Assembly: GCF_030124325.1 (NCBI RefSeq)
Contig: NZ_JASKLR010000008.1
Span: forward strand, 172,914-236,913
Source of the DNA: Sinorhizobium sp. 8-89
GTDB taxonomy: Bacteria > Pseudomonadota > Alphaproteobacteria > Rhizobiales > Rhizobiaceae
DNA: 64,000 bases
Reading direction: 5' to 3'
Below the pieces are notes generated by a model. It did no database searches and had not been told where the DNA came from. It saw only the letters and a list, made by a program, of their open reading frames with translations. A program made the translations under genes and the position numbers. Shown here in pieces: positions 27,648-35,718 of this stretch (position 1 is its first letter; the number at the start of each line of letters is the position of its first letter).

Positions 27648-27938
27648 ATGCCTTTGAAAATGTACCTGCTGTCGCTTGGCGCCGGGGTGCTCGTGGGCGT
27701 CATTTACGGCCTGCTCAACGTTCGCTCGCCGGCCCCGCCGGTTATCGCGCTGGTGGGCCTCCTGGGCATCCTCATCGGCGAACAGGCCGTCCCAGTCGTC
27801 AAACGCCTGATATCGGGCAATCCCGTGAACGTTTCCTGGTTCAACAGCCGCTGTGTCCCGCACCTTTTCGGGGAACTGCCGACCGGGGTCGATCATAAGG
27901 GTGTGCCCGATCAGCCGCCGACGCGGGGGATTGGCTGA
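27648..27938 (+). CDS. XapX-domain (DUF1427) small membrane protein
   Basis: A 96-residue protein whose first ~55 residues are an XapX domain with two hydrophobic segments (LLSLGAGVLVGVIYGLLNV and PPVIALVGLLGILIGEQAV). The cytoplasmic-looking tail ends near VSWFNSRCVPHLFGELPT. XapX proteins have no known biochemical function and are often encoded beside isochorismatase-like hydrolases and amidohydrolases, as here. The ATG at 27648 follows GCGGAAAGGACC. The stop overlaps the start of the amidohydrolase gene (TGATG), so translation is coupled. Confidence 0.85.
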   Translation: MPLKMYLLSLGAGVLVGVIYGLLNVRSPAPPVIALVGLLGILIGEQAVPVVKRLISGNPVNVSWFNSRCVPHLFGELPTGVDHKGVPDQPPTRGIG

Positions 27939-29923
27939 TGCCGACCCGGCGCGGCTTTCTGGGAGCAGCCTCAGCCCTCGCGCTCCCCAACCTGTTTTCG
28001 CCGGCGCGCGCCGCCGATTCCGCTTCGATATCAGGAGACAAGCCAATGAGCGCCGATCTGATCCTATACAACGGTTTGCTGACAACGCTCGACCGCACGA
28101 ATCCGAACGCGACGGCCGCCGCGATCCAGGACGGCAAGTTCCTCGCCGTCGGGCAGGATGCGGAGGTGATGGCGCTTGCCGGGCCTGACACCAAGGTCGT
28201 CAATCTCAAGGGCAAGCGCGTGCTGCCGGGTCTGAATGATAATCACACCCACGTCGTGCGCGGTGGCCTGAACTATAATATGGAGCTGCGCTGGGACGGC
28301 GTGCGCTCGCTCGCCGATGCGATGAGCATGCTGAAGCGGCAGGTTGCGATCACGCCGCCGCCGCAATGGGTGCGCGTCGTCGGAGGTTTCACCGAGCACC
28401 AGTTCGCTGAAAAACGGCTGCCGACGATCGAAGAGATCAACGCGATCGCCCCCGATACACCGGTATTCCTGCTGCATCTCTACGACCGCGCCCTGCTCAA
28501 CGCCGCCGCACTTCGCGCGGTAGGCTTCAACAAGGAGACGCCGAACCCTCCGGGCGGCGAGATCACTCGTGATGCCAAGGGCAATCCCACGGGTCTCCTG
28601 CTCGCCAAACCGAATGCGGGCATTCTCTATTCGACGCTTGCCAAGGGGCCGAAGCTCCCCTTCGAGTATCAGGTCAATTCGACGCGCCGCTTCATGCGGG
28701 AGCTCAACCGCCTCGGGGTCACCAGCGTCATCGATGCGGGCGGCGGCTTCCAGAATTACCCCGATGACTACGCCGTCATCCAGAAGCTCGCCGACGAAGG
28801 GCAGATGACGGTGCGGCTTGCCTACAATCTGTTCACGCAGAAGCCGAAGGAGGAGAAGGAGGACTTCCTCAAATGGACGTCATCCGTCAAATACAAGCAG
28901 GGCGACGACTTCTTCCGGCACAATGGTGCGGGCGAGATGCTGGTCTTCTCGGCCGCCGACTTCGAGGATTTCCGCGAGCCACGCCCCGACTTGCCGCCCG
29001 AAATGGAAGGCGAGCTCGAGGAGGTGGTGCGGATACTCGCCCAGAACCGCTGGCCGTGGCGGCTGCACGCCACCTATGACGAGACGATCAGCCGCGCGCT
29101 CGATGTCTTCGAGAAGGTCAACCAGGACATTCCGCTTTCCGGCATCAACTGGTTCTTCGATCACGCCGAGACGATCTCCGACCAGTCGATCGACCGGATC
29201 GCGGCACTCGGCGGCGGCATCGCCGTGCAGCACCGCATGGCCTATCAGGGCGAATATTTTGTCGAGCGCTATGGCCACGGCGCCGCGGAAGCGACACCGC
29301 CGGTGGCAAAGATGCTCGAAAAGGGCGTGAATGTCTCGGCCGGTACGGATGCGACGCGCGTCGCCTCCTACAATCCCTGGGTCTCGCTCTCGTGGATGGT
29401 GACCGGCAAGACCGTCGGCGGCATGCAGCTCTATCCGCGCCAGAATTGCCTCGACCGCGAAACGGCACTCCGCATGTGGACCGAGAAGGTGCAATGGTTC
29501 TCCAACGAGGAGGGCAAGAAGGGCCGCATCGAGAAGGGCCAATTCGCTGACCTGATCGTGCCGAGCAAGGACTATTTCACCTGCGCGGAGGATGAGATTT
29601 CGTTCCTCACCTCAGAGCTTACCATGGTTGCCGGGAAGATCGTCTACGCGGCGGGTGATTTCGCGCGCCACGACGAAAGCCCGGTGCCGCCGGCGATGCC
29701 CGAGTGGTCGCCGGTCAGGACCTTCGGCGGCTATGCGGCCTGGGGCGAGCCGGATGGCGCTGGCAGGAACTCCCTACGGCGAGCCGCGATCAGCTCTTGC
29801 GGTTGCTCCAGCAGTTGCGGCGTGCATGGCCACGACCATGCCGGCGCTTGGACGTCACGCCTGCCCGTCGCCGACCTCAAGGGCTTCTTCGGCGCTCTCG
29901 GTTGCTCGTGCTGGGCCGTGTGA
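27938..29923 (+). CDS. Tat-exported amidohydrolase (YtcJ-like, amidohydrolase family 3)
   Basis: A 661-residue metal-dependent hydrolase. It begins with a twin-arginine signal (TRRGFLGAASALALP, cleavage near ARA-A), so it is probably exported folded. The catalytic part has the metal-binding HTHV of LNDNHTHVVRGG, a central HLYDRALLNAAALRAVG, and late motifs HRMAYQGEYF and SAGTDATRVASYNPW typical of the YtcJ group. The C terminus carries a Cys-rich segment (CGCSSSCGVHGH) and ends ALGCSCWAV, which I recall as characteristic of this subfamily. Its start overlaps the XapX stop by one base. Substrate unknown. Confidence 0.9.
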   Translation: MPTRRGFLGAASALALPNLFSPARAADSASISGDKPMSADLILYNGLLTTLDRTNPNATAAAIQDGKFLAVGQDAEVMALAGPDTKVVNLKGKRVLPGLNDNHTHVVRGGLNYNMELRWDGVRSLADAMSMLKRQVAITPPPQWVRVVGGFTEHQFAEKRLPTIEEINAIAPDTPVFLLHLYDRALLNAAALRAVGFNKETPNPPGGEITRDAKGNPTGLLLAKPNAGILYSTLAKGPKLPFEYQVNSTRRFMRELNRLGVTSVIDAGGGFQNYPDDYAVIQKLADEGQMTVRLAYNLFTQKPKEEKEDFLKWTSSVKYKQGDDFFRHNGAGEMLVFSAADFEDFREPRPDLPPEMEGELEEVVRILAQNRWPWRLHATYDETISRALDVFEKVNQDIPLSGINWFFDHAETISDQSIDRIAALGGGIAVQHRMAYQGEYFVERYGHGAAEATPPVAKMLEKGVNVSAGTDATRVASYNPWVSLSWMVTGKTVGGMQLYPRQNCLDRETALRMWTEKVQWFSNEEGKKGRIEKGQFADLIVPSKDYFTCAEDEISFLTSELTMVAGKIVYAAGDFARHDESPVPPAMPEWSPVRTFGGYAAWGEPDGAGRNSLRRAAISSCGCSSSCGVHGHDHAGAWTSRLPVADLKGFFGALGCSCWAV

Positions 29924-29971
29924 AGAGAGGGAAAGGGACTTCATGTCACCAAGGTGCCGTAAGGATCAAAA

Positions 29972-30199
29972 ATGAAGAACATCGCCAGTGCAGCCGCGAT
30001 AACGGCAGTCTCAATCTCAATCAGCTCATCGATCGCTCTCGGCCATGACCTGGCCCAATCAAGGGCCAGTCCCCGCCACCCGTGGGCGAAAGTCGTCGTG
30101 AACCATCCGCTGCCGAAGCATGGCGCCTATTACAAAGGGGTATCCCGGACAGCCCTACACAAAATTGAAAGGCTGCTCGAGAAGGAGCCCAGACGATGA
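29972..30199 (+). CDS. Small exported protein, unrecognised
   Basis: A 75-residue protein with a Sec-type signal (MKNIASAAAITAVSISISSS, cleavage near ALG-H). The basic mature part contains NHPLPKHGAYYKG and a C-terminal amphipathic stretch (ALHKIERLLEKEPRR). I do not recognise a family. TAAGGATC precedes the ATG. The stop overlaps the DoxX start (ATGA), which strongly supports it being a real, co-translated gene of the cluster. Confidence 0.65.
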   Translation: MKNIASAAAITAVSISISSSIALGHDLAQSRASPRHPWAKVVVNHPLPKHGAYYKGVSRTALHKIERLLEKEPRR

Positions 30200-30654
30200 G
30201 CCTGTCTTCCCTCGAGAACCATCTGACCGCCCGCTTTCGGCCGGGCCTCCCCGGCAGACGGATCCTGTTCGTCGGCCTGCTGGCGCTCTGCTCGGCCTAT
30301 ATCCAGGGACCGCTGACGAAGATATTCGACTTTCCGGGTGCGGTCGCCGAAATGGAGCATTTCGGCCTGCATCCGGCGCCGCTTTTCGCCGTCGGCGTGA
30401 TCGTCTTCGAGCTGTCGATGTCCGCATTCATCCTTGCCGGCATCTTGCGCTGGGCGGCCGCGCTTGCGCTTGCCGTCTTCACGCTCGCCGCGACCTTCAT
30501 CGCGCTTCGCTTCTGGGAATTGCCGCCGGGCATGGAACGCTCGATGGCGATGAACGGCTTCTTCGAACACATCGGGCTCGTTGGCGCGTTCACTCTGGTG
30601 GCATGGCACGACCTGCGTGAACATGGCGCATCCGGAAAGGGACGGACTTCATGA
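30196..30654 (+). CDS. DoxX-family membrane protein
   Basis: A 152-residue protein with about four hydrophobic helices and the DoxX-type arrangement: first helix ILFVGLLALCSAYIQGPLTK, then MEHFGLHPAPLFAVGVIVFE and AGILRWAAALALAVFTLAATF. DoxX proteins act in membrane redox contexts (thiosulfate:quinone oxidoreductase subunits, oxidative-stress complexes), but most are uncharacterised. Both ends overlap neighbours by ATGA, giving tight coupling to the small exported protein and the MFS transporter. Confidence 0.85.
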   Translation: MSLSSLENHLTARFRPGLPGRRILFVGLLALCSAYIQGPLTKIFDFPGAVAEMEHFGLHPAPLFAVGVIVFELSMSAFILAGILRWAAALALAVFTLAATFIALRFWELPPGMERSMAMNGFFEHIGLVGAFTLVAWHDLREHGASGKGRTS

Positions 30655-32261
30655 GTTCTCCATCTGCAACCCCGACGGCTGGCGGGTTCACGCCGCTACG
30701 CCAGAAGACCTTTGCCATTCTCTGGGTGGCGACCATTGTCGGCAACACTGGCAGCTTCATCCGCGATGTCGCAAGCTCATGGCTCGTCACCGACCTCTCG
30801 AACGCACCCGCCGCCGTCGCGGCGGTGCAGGCGGCGGGAACGCTTCCGATCTTCCTCCTCGCGATCCCTGCAGGGGTACTGTCGGACATTCTCGACCGCC
30901 GCAAGTTCTTGATCATCATCCAGCTCCTGCTGGCCGCAGCCAGCGTCTGCCTCATGTTGCTGTCTGCGATGGGGCTGCAGACTGTCACGTCTCTGATTGC
31001 GCTCACCTTCGTCGGCGGTATTGGAGCGGCGCTGATGGCGCCGACCTGGCAGGCCATCGTTCCCGAACTCGTCCCAAAGCAGGATCTCAAAGGTGCCGTA
31101 GCGCTCAACTCGCTCGGCATCAACATCTCCCGGGCGATCGGCCCGGCAGTCGGTGGCCTTCTGCTTGCCTGGTTCGGCGCTGCCTTTACCTACGGCGTGG
31201 ACGTCATCAGCTATATTTTCGTAATCGCAGCCCTCGTTTGGTGGAGGCGCGCGCCCGATGTCGACGACGGCTTGTCCGAACGCTTCTTCGGCGCTTTCCG
31301 CGCTGGTCTGCGCTATGCGAGGGCGAGCAGAGAGCTGCATGTCGTACTTCTCCGGGCGGCTGCATTCTTCGCTTTCTCGAGTTCTGTCTGGGCGCTCCTG
31401 CCGCTGGTCGCGCGAAATCTTCTCCACGGAGACGCCGGTTTCTACGGTGTCTTGCTTGGCGCGGTCGGCGCCGGTGCCATCGGCGGTGCGCTCGTCATGC
31501 CGAAACTTCGCGCAAGGCTCGATGCGGACGCGCTGATGCTCGGTTCGGCGCTCGTCACGGCTGCCGTGATGGCTGGCTTGTCCTTCGCGCCGCCTCGGTC
31601 GGTCGCGATTCTGGCCCTGCTTGCGCTGGGAGCCGCCTGGATCACTGCGCTGACAACACTGAACGGGGCCGCACAATCGATCCTGCCGAACTGGGTTCGG
31701 GGACGTTCGCTCGCCGTCTATCTCACGGTATTCAACGGTGCGATGACGGCCGGAAGCCTCGCCTGGGGTGCCATCGCGGAGATCGCCGGCGTTCCGACGA
31801 CCCTTGTCCTCGGCGCCGTCGGACTTTCCCTGGCCGGCCTCATGTTTCATCTCGTCAAGCTGCCAAAGGGCGAGGTGGACCTGGTGGCGTCCAACCACTG
31901 GCCGGAACCTCTCACGGCGGCTTCCGTCGAACATGATCGCGGTCCCGTGCTCGTTACGATCGAATATCAGGTCGACAAAGACGACCGGAGCGACTTTCTG
32001 AAGGCGCTCGCCGAGCTATCTGGAGAGCGTCGCCGCGATGGCGCCTATGGCTGGGGCGTCACCGAGGACGCCGCCGATCCAGATAGAATCGTCGAGTGGT
32101 TCATGGTCGAATCCTGGGCCGAGCACCTTCGCCAGCACCGGCGCGTCTCGAAAGCCGATGCCGACGTTCAGCAGGAGGTCCGCCGCTTCCACAAGGGGCT
32201 CAAGGCGCCCGTGGTGAACCATTTGTTGGCGATAAATCTTCCCCATCTCGGCCGCACCTGA
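30651..32261 (+). CDS. MFS exporter (MFS_3/EntS type) with C-terminal DABB-like domain
   Basis: A 536-residue protein. Residues ~15-410 form a 12-helix major facilitator of the EntS/MFS_3 type (FAILWVATIVGNTGSFIRDVASSWLV, SDILDRRKFLI). After a short linker, residues ~425-530 form a soluble domain with the pattern of an antibiotic-biosynthesis-monooxygenase/dimeric alpha-beta barrel (VLVTIEYQVDKDDRSDFLKAL, VEWFMVESWAEHLRQH). This fusion recurs in MFS_3 proteins, but its purpose is unknown. It probably exports a small molecule produced or modified by the cluster enzymes. The start overlaps the DoxX stop. Confidence 0.9.
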   Translation: MSSPSATPTAGGFTPLRQKTFAILWVATIVGNTGSFIRDVASSWLVTDLSNAPAAVAAVQAAGTLPIFLLAIPAGVLSDILDRRKFLIIIQLLLAAASVCLMLLSAMGLQTVTSLIALTFVGGIGAALMAPTWQAIVPELVPKQDLKGAVALNSLGINISRAIGPAVGGLLLAWFGAAFTYGVDVISYIFVIAALVWWRRAPDVDDGLSERFFGAFRAGLRYARASRELHVVLLRAAAFFAFSSSVWALLPLVARNLLHGDAGFYGVLLGAVGAGAIGGALVMPKLRARLDADALMLGSALVTAAVMAGLSFAPPRSVAILALLALGAAWITALTTLNGAAQSILPNWVRGRSLAVYLTVFNGAMTAGSLAWGAIAEIAGVPTTLVLGAVGLSLAGLMFHLVKLPKGEVDLVASNHWPEPLTAASVEHDRGPVLVTIEYQVDKDDRSDFLKALAELSGERRRDGAYGWGVTEDAADPDRIVEWFMVESWAEHLRQHRRVSKADADVQQEVRRFHKGLKAPVVNHLLAINLPHLGRT

Positions 32262-32433
32262 ACGCGCGCATCGTACGCGGCGCGGACGCTTTATCCAAAA
32301 GACAAACGGAACCGACAAGATGGATCGGGAGCAGCCCTTTAGGTTTTGAGCTGCGATGGATGACGGGCAGAGCGCCACTACCACCGTGGTCTAGCCCGCG
32401 TCCGCATCGCTTCAATAATGGCTAGGAGAGAGA

Positions 32434-33411
32434 ATGATGACCACTCGCAGATCGGTACTCAAGGGCACGCTTTCCCTCATGCTGGCCGCGTCAGCGATGA
32501 CGACGCTTGCGCCGCTCGGCGCGGCGGCGAAGGCGCCGCAAGTCAAGACCGCTGCCCCAGGCTACTACCGCATGATGCTGGGCGACTTCGAAATCACCGC
32601 GCTTTCCGACGGGACGGCGAAGTTTCCGGCAGAGACCCTCTATATTGGTGCCAAAGACCAGATCGCCGCCATGCTCACGAAGGCGTTTCTCGACTCGCCA
32701 GTCGAGCTGTCGGTCAATGTCTTTCTGGTCAACACAAATGAGCGGTTGGTGATGATCGATGCAGGCACCGGTGACTTCTTTGGCCCGACGCTCGGTAAGC
32801 TCATTCCGAACCTCGTCGCCGCTGGCTACCAGCCAGAGCAGATCGACGACATCATCCTGACCCACGCCCACGTGGATCACCTGGGCGGTCTCGTGGCAGG
32901 CGACAGGATCGTCTTCCCCAATGCCACGGTCCACCTCAACAGTCGCGACGCCGATTTCTGGCTGAGTGCCGCCAACCGCGACGCCGCGCCGGAGGCGAAA
33001 AAGGACTTGTTCTCCGCTGCCGTCAAGGCACTTGCGCCCTACCGCAATGCCGGCCGACTGAAGACCTTTGCGGACGGGGCCGAACCGGTGCCGGGCTTCA
33101 AGTCGACCCTGCGTGCCGGCCACACTCTAGGCCACAGCGCCATCACCGTCGAAAGCAAGGGCCAGAAGCTGGTGTTCTGGGGCGATATCACCCATGGCGA
33201 CGTCGTCCAATTCGACGAACCGGACGTGACGATCGGCTTCGATGAGGACCCGGCGGCGGCCGCAAGCGCGCGCGATGCCGCCTTCGCCGAAGCCGTCAAG
33301 GAGGGCTACCTTGTTGCTGGCGCCCATATTCGTTTCCCCGGCATCGGCCATGTCGGCACGGACAGCGACAATTTCGACTGGGTCCCTCTGAATTATAGCG
33401 TGACACCCTGA
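32434..33411 (+). CDS. Tat-exported metallo-beta-lactamase-fold hydrolase
   Basis: A 325-residue MBL-fold enzyme. The N terminus is a twin-arginine signal (TTRRSVLKGTLSLMLAAS...GAAAKA). The zinc-binding motif THAHVDHLGG is complete (His144, His146, Asp148, His149), with the later His ligands in GHTLGHSA and VAGAHIRFPGIGHV. Relatives include lactonases and periplasmic hydrolases. With the amidohydrolase it makes two Tat-exported hydrolases in one cluster. A 172-bp gap separates it from the MFS gene, so it may have its own promoter. Confidence 0.92.
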   Translation: MMTTRRSVLKGTLSLMLAASAMTTLAPLGAAAKAPQVKTAAPGYYRMMLGDFEITALSDGTAKFPAETLYIGAKDQIAAMLTKAFLDSPVELSVNVFLVNTNERLVMIDAGTGDFFGPTLGKLIPNLVAAGYQPEQIDDIILTHAHVDHLGGLVAGDRIVFPNATVHLNSRDADFWLSAANRDAAPEAKKDLFSAAVKALAPYRNAGRLKTFADGAEPVPGFKSTLRAGHTLGHSAITVESKGQKLVFWGDITHGDVVQFDEPDVTIGFDEDPAAAASARDAAFAEAVKEGYLVAGAHIRFPGIGHVGTDSDNFDWVPLNYSVTP

Positions 33412-33544
33412 TCCGCGGCTTTGGCGCCGCCGCTTCCGGACGCGCGCCGAAAGAGCCTCTGTATTTCTCCCATGATCGCGATCGCGGCCGGCGCCTTCGC
33501 GGCGGAAAACCTCTACCTCGAACCAAAGCAAAGGAACGGTTGCC

Positions 33545-34375
33545 ATGACTCAGAACTTCATCAGGACAGAAGACGGCGTCGAGATCTTCTACAAGGATTG
33601 GGGCTCGGGCCAGCCCATTGTGTTCCACCACGGGTGGCCGCTTACGTCCGACGACTGGGACGCGCAGATGCTCTACTTCGTGAGCAAGGGTTATCGCGTG
33701 ATTGCCCATGACCGCCGCGGACACGGTCGCTCGACCCAGGTCAGCGACGGCCATGACATCGCCCACTATGCGGCGGACGTCGCCGCGCTTGCGAAGCAAC
33801 TCGATCTGCGTGATGCCATTCACATCGGCCACTCGACGGGCGGCGGCGAGGCGCTGGCCTATGTCGCCCGACACGGCGCCGGCCGGGTCGCCAAGCTGGT
33901 GATGGTCGGCGCCGTGCCGCCAATCATGCTCAAGACGGAAGCCTATCCCGCCGGGCTTCCGATCGAGGTGTTCGACGGTCTGCGCGCCCAGCTCGCGGCC
34001 AACCGGTCCCAGTTCTTCCTCGATCTGCCGAGCGGTCTGTTCTACGGATTCAACCGTCCCGATGCGAAGGTCTCGACCGGCGCGATCCAGAACTGGTGGC
34101 GGCAGGGCATGATGGGCAGCGCCAAGGCCCATTACGACGGCATCAAGGCCTTCTCCGAAACCGACTTCACCGAGGACTTGAAGAAGGTCGAAGTGCCGAC
34201 CCTGGTCATGCACGGAGACGACGACCAGATCGTGCCGATCGACAGTTCCGCGCGGTTGGCCGTGAAGCTGCTGAAGAACGGCACGCTCAAGGTCTATGAG
34301 GGCTACTCGCACGGCATGCTGACGACCCATGCCGATGTGATCAATCCTGACCTGCTCGACTTTATCAGGGCTTGA
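33545..34375 (+). CDS. Alpha/beta hydrolase (chloroperoxidase/arylesterase type)
   Basis: A 276-residue cofactor-free haloperoxidase/arylesterase-type alpha/beta hydrolase. The nucleophile elbow is GHSTGGG with Ser97; the acid is the Asp in MHGDDDQIVP and the catalytic His is in GYSHGML. The oxyanion region is FHHGWPLTSDDWD. It acts on esters or lactones and may support perhydrolysis. No signal peptide is seen, so it is probably cytoplasmic. It follows the MBL hydrolase by 133 bp in the same direction and is the last intact gene of the cluster. Confidence 0.92.
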   Translation: MTQNFIRTEDGVEIFYKDWGSGQPIVFHHGWPLTSDDWDAQMLYFVSKGYRVIAHDRRGHGRSTQVSDGHDIAHYAADVAALAKQLDLRDAIHIGHSTGGGEALAYVARHGAGRVAKLVMVGAVPPIMLKTEAYPAGLPIEVFDGLRAQLAANRSQFFLDLPSGLFYGFNRPDAKVSTGAIQNWWRQGMMGSAKAHYDGIKAFSETDFTEDLKKVEVPTLVMHGDDDQIVPIDSSARLAVKLLKNGTLKVYEGYSHGMLTTHADVINPDLLDFIRA

Positions 34376-34712
34376 TAGTCCGCGGGGTGGATGCGAACGC
34401 CGCCGGCGGAAGACTATGCCCGGCAGAGGCACACGGCCCCCCTCCCAACGACGCTACGTCGTTTCGTCCATGCGGACGGAACGACCTTCCCTGTGGATGG
34501 ATGGGCCGGTGCCACAATCCTCTAATATCGCGCCAGGCTCTCCCTCGCGACCGAGACCATCGCGATCGTTGCATTGACATTGGCCACTTTGATCGTCGCC
34601 GCGATCACGGTCCGGACCGTTCTACACATCGTCAACGGGAAAGCATCTCGCGAGGACTTATGCGAGAATCCGACCAACAGGGGCTAGTGCCCCAAATCAA
34701 GGAGAACTTTCG
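34376..34712. other. Gap with a possible remnant of a membrane-protein gene
   Basis: About 340 bp with no convincing complete gene. One plus-strand frame ending at a TAG at 34685-34687 reads as a hydrophobic helix plus tail (ETIAIVALTLATLIVAAITV...). It is bounded upstream by a stop with no plausible start or ribosome site, so it could be the eroded end of a membrane-protein gene. Otherwise nothing was recognised. Confidence 0.35.
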
Positions 34713-35338
34713 ATGATTGATCCGAAACCGCTTCTGACGTCGACCGATTGCGCGCTGCTTCTGGTCGACCATCAAGCCGGACTTGCCTTTGCCGTCGAAT
34801 CGATCGACCGTCAGACGCTCCTGAACAACACCATCGCGCTAACGAGGACCGCGTCCGTTTTCGGGATCCCGATCATTGTCTCGACGTCCGCGACCGGGTC
34901 TACAGTGGTCCGTTGATGCCCGCGATTCAGAAAGTGATCCCCGACGTTCCGGTGATCGACAGGCGCAACATGAACGTCTGGGAACATGAGCCAGCCCGCC
35001 AGGCAGTAGAAGGCACCGGACGTCGCCGCCTGCTCGTTTCCGGTCTGCTCACGGAAGCGTGCGTTTCGTTTCCCGTTCTTTCTGCCCTTTCGGAAGGTTA
35101 CGAGGTCTTCGTCGTCGGCGACGCCTGCGGGGGGCTTGCCACTGCAAGCCACGAACTCGCTCTTCGTCGCATGGAGGCAGCAGGAGCGCATATGACATCG
35201 TGGATCCAAGTGCTGTTGGAATTACAGCGGGACTGGACCCGTCTCGAGACCTATGATGGAGCTCGATCGATCATCGAGACATATGGAGGAGGCTACGGTA
35301 TTGGCCTCAACTATGCGCGGGATATCATAAAGCCTTAA
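34713..35338 (+). pseudogene. Second isochorismatase-fold hydrolase, one-base frameshift near 34895
   Basis: AAGGAGA precedes the ATG at 34713. The first frame encodes the family start (CALLLVDHQAGLAFAVES with the catalytic Asp) through PIIVSTSA and then stops at 34916. The rest (RVYSGPLMPAIQKVIPDVPV..., the Cys nucleophile region SGLLTEACVSF, and the marker LELQRDW) continues in the next frame to 35338. Restoring one G in the GCGACCGGG tract gives a continuous 208-residue protein, the normal YcaC length. The protein is otherwise well conserved, so this is a recent lesion or a sequencing error. It is a paralogue of 26861-27517. Confidence 0.85.
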
Positions 35339-35367
35339 ACTTGCGCCGCTTGTTCCAACCCGGACCG

Positions 35368-35388
35368 CGACATTTGGGCTAAATGTCG
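35368..35388. terminator. 8-bp perfect stem-loop after the second isochorismatase
   Basis: CGACATTT, five-base loop GGGCT, AAATGTCG. It lies 30 bp past the stop at 35338 and is followed by a T/C-rich run (GGTCCTTCTTCTTC). It could terminate the plus-strand cluster, although the tail is not a pure T-run. It coincides with the stop codon of the LysR-tail remnant on the other strand. Confidence 0.45.
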
Positions 35389-35470
35389 GCAGGTCCTTCT
35401 TCTTCGATGCCATTGTCGAGCGCCACGAACAGGTCAAAGTAGGACGAAACGGGCGCGGTGGCGGGCCGGC
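35379..35470 (-). pseudogene. Remnant of a LysR-regulator C terminus
   Basis: The minus strand reads RRPATAPVSSYFDLFVALDN then GIEEEGPADI and a stop at 35379. This aligns with the last ~28 residues of the intact LysR at 18615-19544 (RRDTPP...FVALGANDVEEEGLSDI). No HTH or body remains. Upstream it joins directly to an isochorismatase fragment, so two gene ends have been fused by deletion. It may be all that is left of the cluster's own regulator (inference). Confidence 0.6.
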
Positions 35471-35700
35471 GCCTGGGCCGAACTTCTTGGCGATGCCGCT
35501 CGTCACACCGTGGGCCCCCGTGCCCGCAGCATCGATCTGCAACTCAAGCATGTATTGAAGGGAGGCCTGTCGGTCACCCGGATGGACCGTACGCTTCATC
35601 GCGTTTATGCGGCTTCTCCGGCCCCATGCGCAGACCGCACGTTGATGAAAACCTGGCAGTCGGCACGCTTGTCGAAGAGAGGAGATGCCGAACGCGCTCA
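35471..35700 (-). pseudogene. Decayed third isochorismatase-fold gene fragment
   Basis: On the minus strand, SLQYMLELQ and TSGIAKKFG match the C-terminal third of the intact hydrolase at 26861-27517. Fainter matches in other frames lie upstream (QVFINVRSAHG against EVYVIADACG). Stops and frame changes are frequent, so it is non-functional. It is opposite in direction to the other two copies, indicating a rearrangement at this end of the cluster. Confidence 0.65.
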
Positions 35701-35718
35701 GACTCACCAGTAGGAATT

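Noticed and set aside
30777-31934. 385-codon open frame antisense to the MFS gene
   Set aside because: Low-complexity charged composition typical of antisense frames in GC-rich DNA; the MFS protein on the other strand is clear.
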